Shown here in pieces: positions 1 through 12,921 of a stretch of DNA of 64,000 nt. The stretch is taken from assembly GCA_009695095.1 (NCBI GenBank), contig SIBQ01000006.1, positions 1-64,000 on the forward strand, read 5' to 3'. The stretch is from Lacunisphaera sp. (GTDB lineage Bacteria; Verrucomicrobiota; Verrucomicrobiia; Opitutales; Opitutaceae). The notes beneath the pieces were generated by a model. The model did not search any database. It saw only the letters and a list, made by a program, of their open reading frames with translations, and was not told the origin of the DNA. The first letter of the stretch is position 1. Every line of letters starts with the position of its first letter. The position numbers and the translations under genes were made by a program.

Positions 1-80
1 ACCTCCACAATGCTTTTGCCGCCATCGGCACTCCGCAAGATGCGGATCTTGTCTTCAGTACTGTAGCGTTTCCCTTTCAT
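1..80 (-). mobile_element. IS3-family transposase OrfA, N-terminal fragment (runs off the window)
   Basis: Read on the minus strand from an ATG at 80, the first 26 codons encode MKGKRYSTEDKIRILR followed by a stretch ending GGKSIVE. This is the typical start of the small helix-turn-helix protein (OrfA) of IS3-type elements, which binds the element ends. The rest of the element lies to the left of the window, so whether it is intact cannot be seen. A terminal inverted repeat follows upstream at about 104-128, in the position expected for the left end of this element. Confidence 0.75.
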
Positions 81-103
81 AGTCTGGTTCCTTTTATGGG
101 CTC

Positions 104-128
104 CAGACTAACTCTTCAAGTGGCTTGA
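104..128. repeat. IS3-type terminal inverted repeat (left end)
   Basis: Read outward-in on the minus strand this begins TCAAGCCACTTGAAGAGTTA. The sequence at 24707-24731 read outward-in begins TCGAGCCACTCGGAGAGTTA, so the two are ends of the same or a closely related element. The element lies to the left of this end; host sequence begins at about 129. The exact outermost base is uncertain. Confidence 0.7.
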
Positions 129-142
129 TTTAGCGGGGTCAC

Positions 143-478
143 GTCACCTCGTTCGACCGGCTGCGCCACCTGCAGGCGCACCGCTGGGCCTACGTGGTGG
201 CGCAGACACTCGCGGCGGATGGCGAGCCCGCCGCGCTCGCCCGGATTCAGTCAGTATTGGATGGCACCTTGCCCGTTTTCCAAGAGCCGTTGTCAGTGCG
301 CCGGGGATTGTAAAACTGCTGCTGCCGCCGCGTCGTGCAAAGTGCGCAGGCGTATCTCATGCTGGCCAAGCACGAGACCGCGGTCGCCTCGCAGTAGCTC
401 ATCAGTCAGGCCGAGGAGGACATCCGGGCGCAGGAGGCGAAGCTGAACCGCGACCTCGACGGCCACTTAAGGTTCTAA
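143..478 (+). pseudogene. decayed coding remnant next to the IS end
   Basis: One plus-strand frame starting at 143, with no start codon of its own, reads [20 protein letters not shown] onward to a stop at 311-313. It then resumes in the same frame as an Ala/Glu/Gln-rich, probably helical stretch (332-475) that is broken by TAG at 395-397 and ends at TAA 476-478. The gene appears to have lost its 5' part to the IS3 element and then gained stops. I do not recognise the family; the second half looks like coiled coil. Not translated as one protein. Confidence 0.45.
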
Positions 479-555
479 GTTGTAAGTTTTAAGCTGTAAG
501 TCGGAAAGCGCCGGTCATTCTTCTTGCTTAGAACTTAAACCTTACGCCCTTAAGT
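471..555. repeat. palindromic intergenic module, TAAG type
   Basis: A run of degenerate TAAGT words (471-500, for example TTCTAAGTTGTAAGTTTTAAG) is followed after about 30 bases by the same words in inverted orientation (CTTAGAACTTAAACCTTA, about 528-546). It is the same architecture as the hairpin modules elsewhere in the window but with a different word. It sits just before queF and leaves no room for a conventional ribosome binding site. Confidence 0.55.
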
Positions 556-564
556 CCAGCTCCC

Positions 565-921
565 ATGGCCGACAAGAAAATCCTCTCCACCTTCCCCAAT
601 CCCGCGCCGCAGCGGGATTACGTGATCGAGCACACGCACCACGAGTTCACCTCGCTCTGTCCGCTCACGGGTCACCCAGACTTCGCCGACATCACCGTGC
701 GCTACGTGGCCAACAAGAAGTGCGTTGAGTTGAAGTCGCTCAAGCTCTACTTCCACGCCTACCGCAACGAGGGCATGTTCTTCGAGGCAGCCACGAACAG
801 GATTTGCGACGACCTGGGCACGGCGCTCCAGCCCCGCAGCCTAACCATAATCGCCCGGTGGAAGGCTCGCGGTGGTTTTTCCTCGGTCATCACCGCCGAG
901 TGGAAACGCAAGCAAAGATGA
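565..921 (+). CDS. queF: NADPH-dependent 7-cyano-7-deazaguanine (preQ0) reductase QueF
   Basis: QueF reduces the nitrile of preQ0 to the amine preQ1 in queuosine biosynthesis, in the cytosol. The 118-residue protein has the short, unimodular QueF length. Cys32 in the SLCPLTG motif is the expected thioimide-forming nucleophile and Asp39 (HPDFAD) the expected proton donor. The family motif LKLYFHAYRNEGMFFEAATN and the C-terminal RGGFSSVITAEW are also present. Start is the ATG at 565, 9 bases after a TAAG-type repeat, without a Shine-Dalgarno sequence. No preQ1 riboswitch is visible upstream. It stands alone; no other queuosine genes are in the window. Confidence 0.95.
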   Translation: MADKKILSTFPNPAPQRDYVIEHTHHEFTSLCPLTGHPDFADITVRYVANKKCVELKSLKLYFHAYRNEGMFFEAATNRICDDLGTALQPRSLTIIARWKARGGFSSVITAEWKRKQR

Positions 922-925
922 GGGA

Positions 926-1000
926 AACCGCAGAACACACGGAACACGCAGAAAATTGATTGGGTTTCGGGCTTCGGTGTGTTCCGTGTGTTCTGTGGTT
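926..1000. repeat. palindromic intergenic module, CACGGAACAC type
   Basis: The left arm (926-947, AACCGCAGAACACACGGAAC...) pairs with the right arm (979-1000, ...TTCCGTGTGTTCTGTGGTT) at 21 of 22 positions, with a loop of about 31 bases. The right arm overlaps the proposed GTG start of the next gene. This is one of several modules of the same word family in the window. Confidence 0.7.
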
Positions 1001-1663
1001 AAAACCTGGGTAGATCAGCCGATTCACTTCATCGACTTCGAGGGCAGCGCTACCTCGGGTATCGTTGAGTTTGGCGTCGTGACGCTGCGCCGCGGGCAAA
1101 TAGCCGAGACGCGCACCCGGCTGTGTCAGGCGAGCGGCCGGATCACGGCGGAGGACGCGGCGGTGCACGGGCTGCGGGAACCGGAACTGGGGGACGCCGT
1201 TCCGTTCAACGAAGAATGGGAGTATTTCGCCGGGTTGCGCGAGACCGGCCCGTTGGCGGCGCATTTTGCCCACATGGAAAACCATTTGCTCAAAACCGTC
1301 TGGGCCTACCCCCGCAGCGCGCCGGATTTCGCCCGGCCGGGCAAGATTGCGACGGAGTGGGGACCGTGGATCGACACGGGCCGGCTCTATCCGCAGTTTT
1401 TCCCGGCACTGGGCGACGGCAAACTCGAGGAACTCGTGGTGGCCGGCGGACTGCAGAAAGAATTAGATTCACTGGCGGCGCATTGTCCCGCCGGCCGGCG
1501 GCAGTATCATGCGGCGCTCTATGATGCGCTCGGCGGCGCACTGCTGCTGCGGACATTGTTGCAGCGACCCGAATTCGCCGCGGCCACGATTCCTTGGTTG
1601 CTGCAGATGAGCACGCTCGATGGCGGCAAGCGCGACGCACTGCGGCAGGGGGATCTGTTCTGA
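995..1663 (+). CDS. DnaQ-like 3'-5' exonuclease (DEDD family)
   Basis: The protein (222 residues from the GTG at 995) opens with HFIDFEGS, the Exo I motif with both catalytic acidic residues (DFE), near residue 12. It continues with a body typical of DnaQ/RNase T-type exonucleases, including HFAHMENHLLK around residue 90 (Exo II region) and YHAALYDALGGALLLRTLL near residue 180 (Exo III, His and Asp). Such proteins trim DNA or RNA 3' ends; which substrate is not evident. No ATG lies close to the domain start. GTG 995 lies within the right arm of a hairpin repeat, so the start is uncertain. It converges on the glycosyltransferase pseudogene 7 bases downstream. Confidence 0.75.
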   Translation: MVKTWVDQPIHFIDFEGSATSGIVEFGVVTLRRGQIAETRTRLCQASGRITAEDAAVHGLREPELGDAVPFNEEWEYFAGLRETGPLAAHFAHMENHLLKTVWAYPRSAPDFARPGKIATEWGPWIDTGRLYPQFFPALGDGKLEELVVAGGLQKELDSLAAHCPAGRRQYHAALYDALGGALLLRTLLQRPEFAAATIPWLLQMSTLDGGKRDALRQGDLF

Positions 1664-1670
1664 CCGGGCC

Positions 1671-2472
1671 TTAGCCCCAATATTCCGGCGGCGCATCCGC
1701 GGCGGGCAGCTTCGGCTGTTGCCAGCCGGTTTTCTGCGCCAGAACACCAAGCAGGAAAAGCGGATTATGGATCAGATAGCGCCCGGCGAGCCGGCTGGGT
1801 TCCTGGCCCAGCCGGTAAAGCCATTCCAGCCCGGTGCGCTGCATCCAAGCAGGGGCCATGGTCCGCTCGCCCGCCCACAGCGGGAAGGCTGCACCGACGG
1901 CGACGAGCGGCATCGATAACATTGGCCGCATGGCGTGAACCCAGTTTTCCTGCCGCGGGCAACCGAGTCCGCAAAAAACCAGCCGCGCGCCGCTGGCCGT
2001 GATGGAGTGCGCGTCCGCCGCCGCCTCCTCGGCGGTGATGCGCTGGAATCGCGAGGTCCGCACACCGGCGATCACCAAGCCCGGATGGCGGGCACCCAGA
2101 GCCTGTTGCAACCGGTCGAGGGTGGTGGTCGAGCCGCCCGAACAGGAACACCGGCAGCTGCTCGCGTGCAGCCGCGGCGCAGAGATCGCGCATGAGAAAC
2201 GGCCCATACACCCGGTCAACCAGTTCCGTCGCGTGCAGCCAGTTGAGCGCCCAGCGCACGGGCTGGCCATCGGGCGTGGCCAGGTCGAGCGAATTGAGGC
2301 GGCACTGAAAGTCACGGTTCATTTGCGCTTCGCGGAGGGCATGAACCGCGAGGGCACTGGCCGCCAGGGGTCGGCGGTCGCGCGCCGCAGCGAGGATGAC
2401 CGCCACGGCCTGGGCGTAGTCCACGGCGGAGACGCCGGTGCCGAGGACGTTATAGCGCGGGGAACTTTTCAT
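1671..2472 (-). pseudogene. WecG/TagA/CpsF-family glycosyltransferase, frameshifted
   Basis: The N-terminal part (start ATG at 2472) reads as a WecG/TagA N-acetyl-mannosaminyl transferase: residues 1-112 include YNVLGTGVSAVDYAQAV, LATPDGQPVRWALNW and RVYGPFLMRDLC, ending at LPVFLFG. The rest of the family sequence (GSTTTLDRLQQALGARHPGL, FCGLGCPRQENWV, AFPLWAGE, GLEWLYRLGQEP) continues one base further along. The frame changes at about 2136, where one extra base would restore a continuous 266-residue protein. The family adds a UDP-sugar to a lipid-linked carrier in surface polysaccharide synthesis. Either a pseudogene or a single-base sequence error. Confidence 0.8.
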
Positions 2473-2675
2473 TGCCGTAACCTAGCCGACAATGCCGCGT
2501 TCGTGCAATGAGGGATCGAGGGCGGAGCGGCGGGGGTGACGCATGCGGGTTTTTGGAGTGGCTGGAACGGAGCATCGCACCCGCCTTCGTCCCGCCACCA
2601 CGGGACTGCCGCCTTCGCCAGAGGTTGCGGCGAGCCAAGCCGGCGAGGTGAAGTCGTCCGCCATGGCGGACAACT
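2473..2675. other. intergenic, no gene recognised
   Basis: The 203 bases between the glycosyltransferase start and the corA stop are GC-rich. They contain a stretch (about 2575-2670) that, read on the minus strand, could encode SPAWLAATSGEGGSPVVAG in an open frame without family resemblance. It may be an interspersed spacer repeat. I see no convincing promoter or RNA. Confidence 0.3.
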
Positions 2676-3647
2676 TCAGAACCATTTTTTCTTTTTCAGA
2701 TAAATGGCCATGATCACTGTGCTGACCAGGGTGAAAAGGCCGGCGTAGAGGTAGCCGTGGGGCGAGCGCAGCTCGGGCATGTGATCGAAATTCATGCCAA
2801 ACCAGCCGCCGACCATCACCGCGGGCAGCGTGATGGCGGTCAGGGCGGTGAGGAACTTGATGCCCTCGTTGGCCTCGCCCGCTGCCTTGTTGAGGTAAAT
2901 GTCGAACGCCATCATCAGCCGTTCGTTGTAGCCGGTGACCGTTTCCTCGAGGCGGGCGAGGTTGTCCCGCAGATCGCGGAAATAGGGGAGCAGCTTGGGA
3001 CGGATCATTTTGCTGTCGCCGCGTGCCAGGCGGTCGATGACGTCGCGCTGCGGGCGCACGATCTGGCGGAGCTTGGAAAAATCGCCGCGGACCTGCAGCA
3101 ACTCGGTCACGAGCTGCTTGTCGGAGATCTGGCTCAGCACGATCTCCTCGATTCCCTCCAGCTCAGCGTGCAATTCTGCGAGCAGGGGGACGTAGTTGTC
3201 CACGAGCAGGTCGAGCAGGGAGTGGGCGAGCCGGTCGGGGCCGCGCGGGCCCGGGCCGGCGTTTTTCGCGAGCCGCTCCGCCAAAGTGGTCACGGATCGC
3301 AATGGGGTGCGGTGGAAAGTAACGAGAAACTCCTTGCCGAGAAAGAGATCGAGCTCGGTGGTGGCGAATTTATCCTCGCGGTTGAAGTCCACGGCATGCG
3401 TGACCATGAAGAGGTAGTCCTCGTAGTCCTCGATCTTGGGCAGGCTGCTGGGCGTGACGCAGTCCTCGATGGCCAGCGGGTGAAAATGGAACAGGCCTTC
3501 GAGGACGGTCTTGATCTCGTCGTCGGTCGGGTTGTCGAGATCGACCCACACGATCAGCCCCTTGTCCGCGACCACGAGGCGGAGTGCCTCAATCTCGAGG
3601 TCGCGGCCGGCAAGTTTGCCTTCGCTGAAAATGAAGGAGTGAATCAT
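2676..3647 (-). CDS. corA: CorA-family divalent cation (Mg2+/Co2+) transporter
   Basis: The 323-residue protein has the CorA plan: a soluble alpha/beta N-terminal domain, a long helical stalk (about residues 140-250) and two C-terminal membrane segments. The signature GMN tripeptide is present in GGWFGMNFDHMPE just after the first membrane segment (TALTAITLPAVMVGGWF), and the tail is Lys-rich (LKKKKWF). The pore-lining first segment and GMN loop are diagnostic for CorA-type channels in the inner membrane. Starts at ATG 3647. No M-box-like leader is visible in the 88 bases upstream. It follows the EIIA gene on the same strand and may share its transcript. Confidence 0.93.
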   Translation of the reverse strand: MIHSFIFSEGKLAGRDLEIEALRLVVADKGLIVWVDLDNPTDDEIKTVLEGLFHFHPLAIEDCVTPSSLPKIEDYEDYLFMVTHAVDFNREDKFATTELDLFLGKEFLVTFHRTPLRSVTTLAERLAKNAGPGPRGPDRLAHSLLDLLVDNYVPLLAELHAELEGIEEIVLSQISDKQLVTELLQVRGDFSKLRQIVRPQRDVIDRLARGDSKMIRPKLLPYFRDLRDNLARLEETVTGYNERLMMAFDIYLNKAAGEANEGIKFLTALTAITLPAVMVGGWFGMNFDHMPELRSPHGYLYAGLFTLVSTVIMAIYLKKKKWF

Positions 3648-3735
3648 GCGCTGTGACCTTGATGCTGCCTCGAGTCATTGCCCTGGCAAGCCCGCCTTCT
3701 GGGAACCATGGCGCGACTGGGCGGCCGGCGGCGGC

Positions 3736-4215
3736 TTATTTTTCGGGCCCGAGAATCTTGTCTTCCAGCTCTTTGACGGTGGCGATGAAGGCCTCGGGGG
3801 TCGCGGCGGTCAACAACGCCTCGCGCTGGGGCGCCTCCTTGATCAGGCGGCAGAGCGAGCCGACGAGCATCAGGTAGTCGCCGGGGTTCGACTTGGGCGT
3901 GCCGAGCACGAATAAAAGGCGCACGTTCTGGTTGCTGTTCTCAAAATGCACGCCGGTGTCGCTGCGGCCCACGGCGATGACGATCTTCTTCACGTGTTCG
4001 GTGCGGGCATGGGGCAGGGCGATCCCGTTGCCGAGGCAGGTGGTGTCGAGCCGCTCGCGGGCGAGCAGCTCGTTGTAGAAGCCATGGAAGTTCACGACGT
4101 TCGGGTCGCTCTCCAGCAGTTTCGCCACCTCGCTGAGTGCGGCGGTGCGCTTGGTGCCCTGGAGCGAGAGGGCGATGTGTTGCGGAGCGAGAAGACTGGA
4201 GAGACGGGCGGCCAT
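3736..4215 (-). CDS. PTS EIIA domain protein (fructose/nitrogen-type, PtsN-like)
   Basis: A free-standing 159-residue EIIA domain of the fructose/mannitol/Ntr type. The phosphorylatable histidine is His69 in the motif NGIALPHAR. Surrounding conserved stretches are NFHGFYNELLARE and the C-terminal LMLVGSLCRLIKE. With no EIIB or EIIC nearby, a regulatory role as in PtsN (PTS-Ntr), relaying phosphate from NPr rather than carrying sugar, is more likely than transport; this is inference from context. It lies downstream of gyrA but is separated from it by a strong terminator hairpin. Confidence 0.85.
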   Translation of the reverse strand: MAARLSSLLAPQHIALSLQGTKRTAALSEVAKLLESDPNVVNFHGFYNELLARERLDTTCLGNGIALPHARTEHVKKIVIAVGRSDTGVHFENSNQNVRLLFVLGTPKSNPGDYLMLVGSLCRLIKEAPQREALLTAATPEAFIATVKELEDKILGPEK

Positions 4216-4290
4216 GCGGGATAGGTTAAGGAAAGAGATTCACCACTCCGCTGATTGGCAAGGCCGGATTGGGGCATGGCCAGCGGCAAG

Positions 4291-4317
4291 AAAAGCGCAT
4301 CCGGACGGATGCGCTTT
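4291..4317 (-). terminator. Rho-independent terminator downstream of gyrA
   Basis: On the minus strand the sequence reads AAAGCGCATCCG, TC, then CGGATGCGCTTTT: an 11- to 12-base-pair perfect stem with a 2-base loop followed by a short T run. It lies 20 bases past the gyrA stop and separates the gyrase operon from the EIIA gene. Because the stem is flanked by A's on the other side, it could act in both directions. Confidence 0.85.
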
Positions 4318-4337
4318 GGATTTTGGCGGATCGCCGG

Positions 4338-6821
<2,484 letters not shown>

Positions 6822-6827
6822 GCTGAA

Positions 6828-6853
6828 AGTAGCGAGTAGCGGGTGGAGAGTAG
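6828..6853. repeat. left arm of inverted repeat flanking a four-helix-bundle gene
   Basis: AGTAGCGAGTAGCG and then the degenerate GGTGGAGAGTAG form tandem copies of a GTAGCGA-like word. The first 14 bases match the reverse complement of the arm at 7237-7250 (AGTAGCGAGCAGTG) at 12 positions. The arm abuts the stop codon of the enclosed gene and reaches to within 7 bases of the gyrA start. Confidence 0.65.
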
Positions 6854-7219
6854 TTACGGGCTGTTGCGATCGAGGCCGTTGATGTAGCCTTGGAGCAGGC
6901 GAGAGACTTCTTCGAGGTCAGCTTGGAGCGCGGTGGTGTCGGTGTAGTTCAGGTCGTGCGCAAGTATGAGATGATAGAGGCACTCGTCGGCGGAGCCTTG
7001 GGCGATGTTGTAGAACTTCAGTTTATCGGGGGTGGTCCGTTTGCGGAAACCCTCGACGAAGTTGGCGGGAATGCTGGCCGCGGAGCGGCGGAGTTGCGAG
7101 GTAAGCGCGAAGAGCGCGTGCTTCGGGAACGGTTCCGAGGCGCGATAAACCGCGAGCGTGAACACGTGGGCTTTCTGCCACACGAGGACATCGCGGAAGG
7201 ATTGGGAATTGTCGGCCAT
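6854..7219 (-). CDS. four-helix-bundle protein (23S rRNA intervening-sequence / S23 family), copy 1
   Basis: The 121-residue protein has the family pattern: FRDVLVWQKA at the N terminus, FPKHALFALTSQLRRSAASI and PANFVEGF in helix 2-3, then GSADECLYHLILAHDL. The family (S23/IVP, related to the Avd accessory protein of diversity-generating retroelements) forms pentameric four-helix bundles with a positively charged face. Its molecular role outside retroelements is unknown. It lies between gyrB and gyrA on the same strand, flanked by inverted repeats on both sides (6828-6853 and 7220-7250) that fill all the space to its neighbours, so it looks inserted into an ancestral gyrBA operon. It is a divergent paralogue of the protein at 36299-36688. 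Confidence 0.9.
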   Translation of the reverse strand: MADNSQSFRDVLVWQKAHVFTLAVYRASEPFPKHALFALTSQLRRSAASIPANFVEGFRKRTTPDKLKFYNIAQGSADECLYHLILAHDLNYTDTTALQADLEEVSRLLQGYINGLDRNSP

Positions 7220-7249
7220 GCTCGCTAGTCGCTACTCACTGCTCGCTAC

Positions 7250-7250
<1 letters not shown>
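7220..7250. repeat. right arm of inverted repeat flanking a four-helix-bundle gene
   Basis: GCTCGCTAGTCGCTACTCAC and then TGCTCGCTACT are tandem degenerate words complementary to the GTAGCGA words at 6828-6853. The arm runs from directly upstream of the start codon of the enclosed gene to the gyrB stop codon (7250-7252). Confidence 0.65.
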
Positions 7251-10051
<2,801 letters not shown>

Positions 10052-10759
10052 ATGGCCGCCTTCAGTCTGGGAAAACTGCTCGTGCTACAGGAACGCGATA
10101 GCAAGCGACTGACCTTGGAACAGCAATTGAAGGGGGTGCCGCGCGAGATTGCTGCGGTGGAGGCGAAAATCGCCGCCGAGAAGGCCGCGATCGAGTCCGC
10201 CAAGGCCGAGTGGCACAGACTGGAGTCGAAAAAAAAGCTGCTCGAGGTGGAAATCAAGAGCGCGGAGGAAAAGATCGCCAAATACAGGACGCAGCAAAGC
10301 CAAGTGCGGAAGAACGACGAATACCAGGCGCTGACCCACGAGATTGACACGACGCAGACCGGCATCGGCACCTTGGAGGAGCAGGAGATCGGCGTCATGC
10401 TCTTGATCGATGAGGCTAAGAAGCGCTTTGCCGCGGCTGAGGCGGCGTTGAAAAACAACATCACGGGTCATGAGGGCCGCATCCGCATGCTGCGGGAGCG
10501 CGAGCAACAGCTGCAGGGGGAGGTCAAGGCGGCCCAGGAGGCGGTGGCGGCGGCGCGCCCGAGTGTGCCGGAACCACAATTGAAGATTTACGACCGGATC
10601 GCCACCAAACCGGGGCACCCCGTTTGTGTGACCGTAAATGGCGGCCGGTGCGGCGGTTGCCACCTGAAGGTGCCAACGCATATCGAGGTGCAGGCGCGCA
10701 ACGGGATCGAAATTTCCACTTGCGACCAGTGCGGCCGGGTGGTCTATTGGGCATCTTAG
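10052..10759 (+). CDS. coiled-coil zinc-ribbon protein (DUF164 / C4-type family)
   Basis: The 235-residue protein is a long antiparallel coiled coil (about residues 10-170, rich in Glu, Lys, Ala), including the family stretch QSQVRKNDEYQALTHEI. A C-terminal four-cysteine zinc ribbon follows: CGGC near residue 204 and CDQC near residue 226 (ISTCDQCGRVVYW). It resembles CT398-type proteins, thought to act as nucleic-acid or flagellar/secretion-associated chaperones; the exact role is not established. Its TAG stop overlaps the first bases of the RNase P RNA, the same neighbourhood seen for this family in other bacteria. ATG at 10052 has no Shine-Dalgarno sequence. Confidence 0.88.
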   Translation: MAAFSLGKLLVLQERDSKRLTLEQQLKGVPREIAAVEAKIAAEKAAIESAKAEWHRLESKKKLLEVEIKSAEEKIAKYRTQQSQVRKNDEYQALTHEIDTTQTGIGTLEEQEIGVMLLIDEAKKRFAAAEAALKNNITGHEGRIRMLREREQQLQGEVKAAQEAVAAARPSVPEPQLKIYDRIATKPGHPVCVTVNGGRCGGCHLKVPTHIEVQARNGIEISTCDQCGRVVYWAS

Positions 10760-11202
10760 TTTTGGGGCCAGATCTTCGCTCCGAGTTCTTTGATCCCAAG
10801 GCGCGGGTAATGCCGCGCCCGATAGAAGTTCGGAGAGGAAAGTCCGGACACCACAGGGCAGGATTCCCCGCGAAAGAGGGGGCGTGGCGCGTCAATACGC
10901 CATGACGGACAGTGTCACAGAGAATATACCGCCTGGCGGGCAACCGCCGGGTAAGGGTGAAAAGGTGGGGTAAGAGCCCACCGCGCCGGAAGCAATGACG
11001 GCGGCACGAAAAACCCAATCCGGTGCAAGACTAAATAGGGGACTCGGTGGCCCGTCGGACAGTCCCGGGTTAGTCGCATTCCGCGGCGCCAGCGCAAGCT
11101 GGCAGCCCGGAGAGGCCGGGCCTTCGGGCACGCCTAGAGAAATGAAGATCACGCCGCCTTAAAACCGTGGCAGACAGAATCCGGCTTACCGGCCCCAAAA
11201 CT
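10758..11202 (+). ncRNA. rnpB: RNase P RNA (type A)
   Basis: This is the catalytic RNA that removes 5' leaders from tRNA precursors. The universal core is present: GAGAGGAAAGTCCGGACA at about 10833-10850 (P4 5' strand and J regions) and ACAGAATCCGGCTTAC at about 11174-11189 (P4 3' strand). The ends pair as helix P1: GTTTTGGGGCC at 10759-10769 with GGCCCCAAAAC at 11191-11201. About 445 nt is at the long end for type A. The P1 strand begins within the stop codon of the upstream gene, so the RNA is probably released from or transcribed within a shared transcript. Confidence 0.95.
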
Positions 11203-11217
11203 AAGACTCTTTCAACC

Positions 11218-11247
11218 AACGCGCGGCTCTGGCCAGAGCCGCGCGTT
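11218..11247. terminator. terminator-like perfect palindrome after rnpB
   Basis: AACGCGCGGCTCTGG is followed directly by its reverse complement CCAGAGCCGCGCGTT, a 30-base perfect palindrome starting 16 bases after the RNase P RNA. It would form a very stable hairpin. The T run after it is short (TTCT), so termination or 3'-end protection are both possible. Confidence 0.7.
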
Positions 11248-11300
11248 CTGCCTGGAAGTTTAGATGGGGGGCTGGCGAGGAGCAGCCGAGATGGAAAATT

Positions 11301-11367
11301 CAGGTGCGGCTTTACGCCGCGATGACCGGCTCGACGGGCAATTTATCGCGGCATAAAGCCGCGCCTG
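11301..11367. repeat. REP-like inverted repeat
   Basis: The left arm CAGGTGCGGCTTTACGCCGC (11301-11323) and right arm GCGGCATAAAGCCGCGCCTG (11345-11367) match as inverted repeats at 21 of 23 positions, separated by 21 bases. Each arm itself contains the small palindrome GCGGCTTTA-GCCGC. It resembles REP elements and lies in the 270-base gap between rnpB and glcD, which shows no other feature. Confidence 0.65.
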
Positions 11368-11475
11368 CAACGGGCTGGCCCGCATATTGAGCCACAACCG
11401 ATGAGCCACGGCGTCTCGTGGGCAGCCTAGACGTTGTGCTCGCTGCTTTTCGAGAAATCCTGCAACAGTAAGCGC

Positions 11476-12921
11476 ATGCCTTCCTCCGCCGTCCGCCGTC
11501 TCTCGGCATTGCTCCCGGCGGACCGGTTGCTCTGGCAACCGGAACAGCTCGCCGCTTACCAGAGTGATGCGCTCACGGCTTACAGCGCGCTGCCACTCGC
11601 CATCGCCATGCCCGAGACGGCCGATGAGGTCATCGCGCTCGTCCGCGCCTGCCGGGCCGATAAAATTCCCTTTGTCGCCCGCGGCAGCGGCACCAGTCTT
11701 TCCGGCGGCTCGGTGCCCGTCGCCGGCGGCATCGTGATCGCGCTCAATCGCCTCAACCGCATCCTTCGCCTCGACCCCGCGCAGCGCCTCGCCGTTGTCG
11801 AGCCGGGCGTCATCAACCTCGCTGTCACCACCGCTGCCGCGCCGCACGGTCTGCACTATGCGCCCGATCCGTCCAGCCAGCCCATCTGCACCATCGGCGG
11901 CAATGTCGCCTTCAATTCCGGGGGCGCCCATTGCCTAAAATATGGCATGACTTCCAATCATGTCCTCGGTCTCCGGGCCGTGCTCGCCACCGGTGAGGTT
12001 GTCGGGTTTGGCGGCCCCAGCCGCGAGCAGCTGGGCCCCGATTGGTGTGGCCTGTTCACAGGCAACGAAGGCCTTTTTGGCATCGCCCTTGAAATCACCC
12101 TCCAACTCCTGCCCAAGGCGGAGTGCTTTCACACCGTTCTTGCCGGCTATCGCACGCTTGAGCAGGCGGGCGATGCCGTTTCCGCCATCGTGGCCAGTGG
12201 TCTGCTCCCCGGTGCCATCGAGATGATGGACGCCCTCGCGCTTGAAGCCGCCACGGCCGCCGTCCACGCCGACTATCCGCCCGGTTGCGAGGCCGTGCTG
12301 ATTGTCGAGCTTGAGGGTCCGCGGGAGGTCGTTGCCGCCGACCGCGTGCGCCTCGACGGGATTTTAGCCGCCAGCGCACCCGTCGAGGCGCGCCCGGCCC
12401 GCAACGCCGCCGAGCGCCTTGCGATTTGGAAGGGCCGGAAGAGCGCCTTCAGCGCCGTCGGCCGCCTCTCACCCGACTTCATCGTGCAGGACGGCGTCGT
12501 CCCGCGCCGCCGCCTTGGCGAGGCCCTCCGCCGCATTGCCGCGATGACCCGCGAGGCCGGCCTGCGCTGCGCCAATGTCTTCCACGCCGGCGACGGCAAT
12601 CTCCACCCGCTCATTCTCTACAACGGCCGCAATCCCGGCGAACTCACGCGCGCCGAGGCGCTGGCCGGTCGCATTCTCAAAATGTGCGTTGCTATGGGCG
12701 GCTCCATTACCGGTGAGCATGGCGTCGGGCTGGAAAAACGTGACTACCTGCCCGACATGTTTAGCGCGGACGAGATCGACTGCCTGCAGCGCATCCGCGC
12801 CGCCTTCGACCCGCTCGGTATCGCGAATCCGGGGAAAATGTTCCCCGGTGGCGAAGCCCCCGCTTTCGTGCAGCACGGTCTTCACCCGCTCGAAAAAGCC
12901 GGGGTCATTTCCCGCGAATGA
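11476..12921 (+). CDS. glcD: glycolate oxidase, FAD-binding subunit GlcD
   Basis: GlcD is the FAD (PCMH-type) catalytic subunit of glycolate oxidase, which oxidises glycolate to glyoxylate and passes electrons to the respiratory chain through GlcE/GlcF. The 481-residue protein shows the FAD-binding stretch [19 protein letters not shown] (residues 67-85), [20 protein letters not shown], and the C-terminal [10 protein letters not shown] and [10 protein letters not shown] motifs of the FAD-oxidase C domain. D-lactate dehydrogenase is a close alternative, but the following glcE and glcF favour glycolate. ATG 11476 is preferred to an upstream GTG/ATG at 11434. Overlaps glcE by 4 bases (ATGA). Confidence 0.92.
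   Translation: MPSSAVRRLSALLPADRLLWQPEQLAAYQSDALTAYSALPLAIAMPETADEVIALVRACRADKIPFVARGSGTSLSGGSVPVAGGIVIALNRLNRILRLDPAQRLAVVEPGVINLAVTTAAAPHGLHYAPDPSSQPICTIGGNVAFNSGGAHCLKYGMTSNHVLGLRAVLATGEVVGFGGPSREQLGPDWCGLFTGNEGLFGIALEITLQLLPKAECFHTVLAGYRTLEQAGDAVSAIVASGLLPGAIEMMDALALEAATAAVHADYPPGCEAVLIVELEGPREVVAADRVRLDGILAASAPVEARPARNAAERLAIWKGRKSAFSAVGRLSPDFIVQDGVVPRRRLGEALRRIAAMTREAGLRCANVFHAGDGNLHPLILYNGRNPGELTRAEALAGRILKMCVAMGGSITGEHGVGLEKRDYLPDMFSADEIDCLQRIRAAFDPLGIANPGKMFPGGEAPAFVQHGLHPLEKAGVISRE

Noticed and set aside
3648-3735. M-box magnesium riboswitch upstream of corA
   Set aside because: Only 88 bases are available and none of the M-box conserved helices can be recognised.
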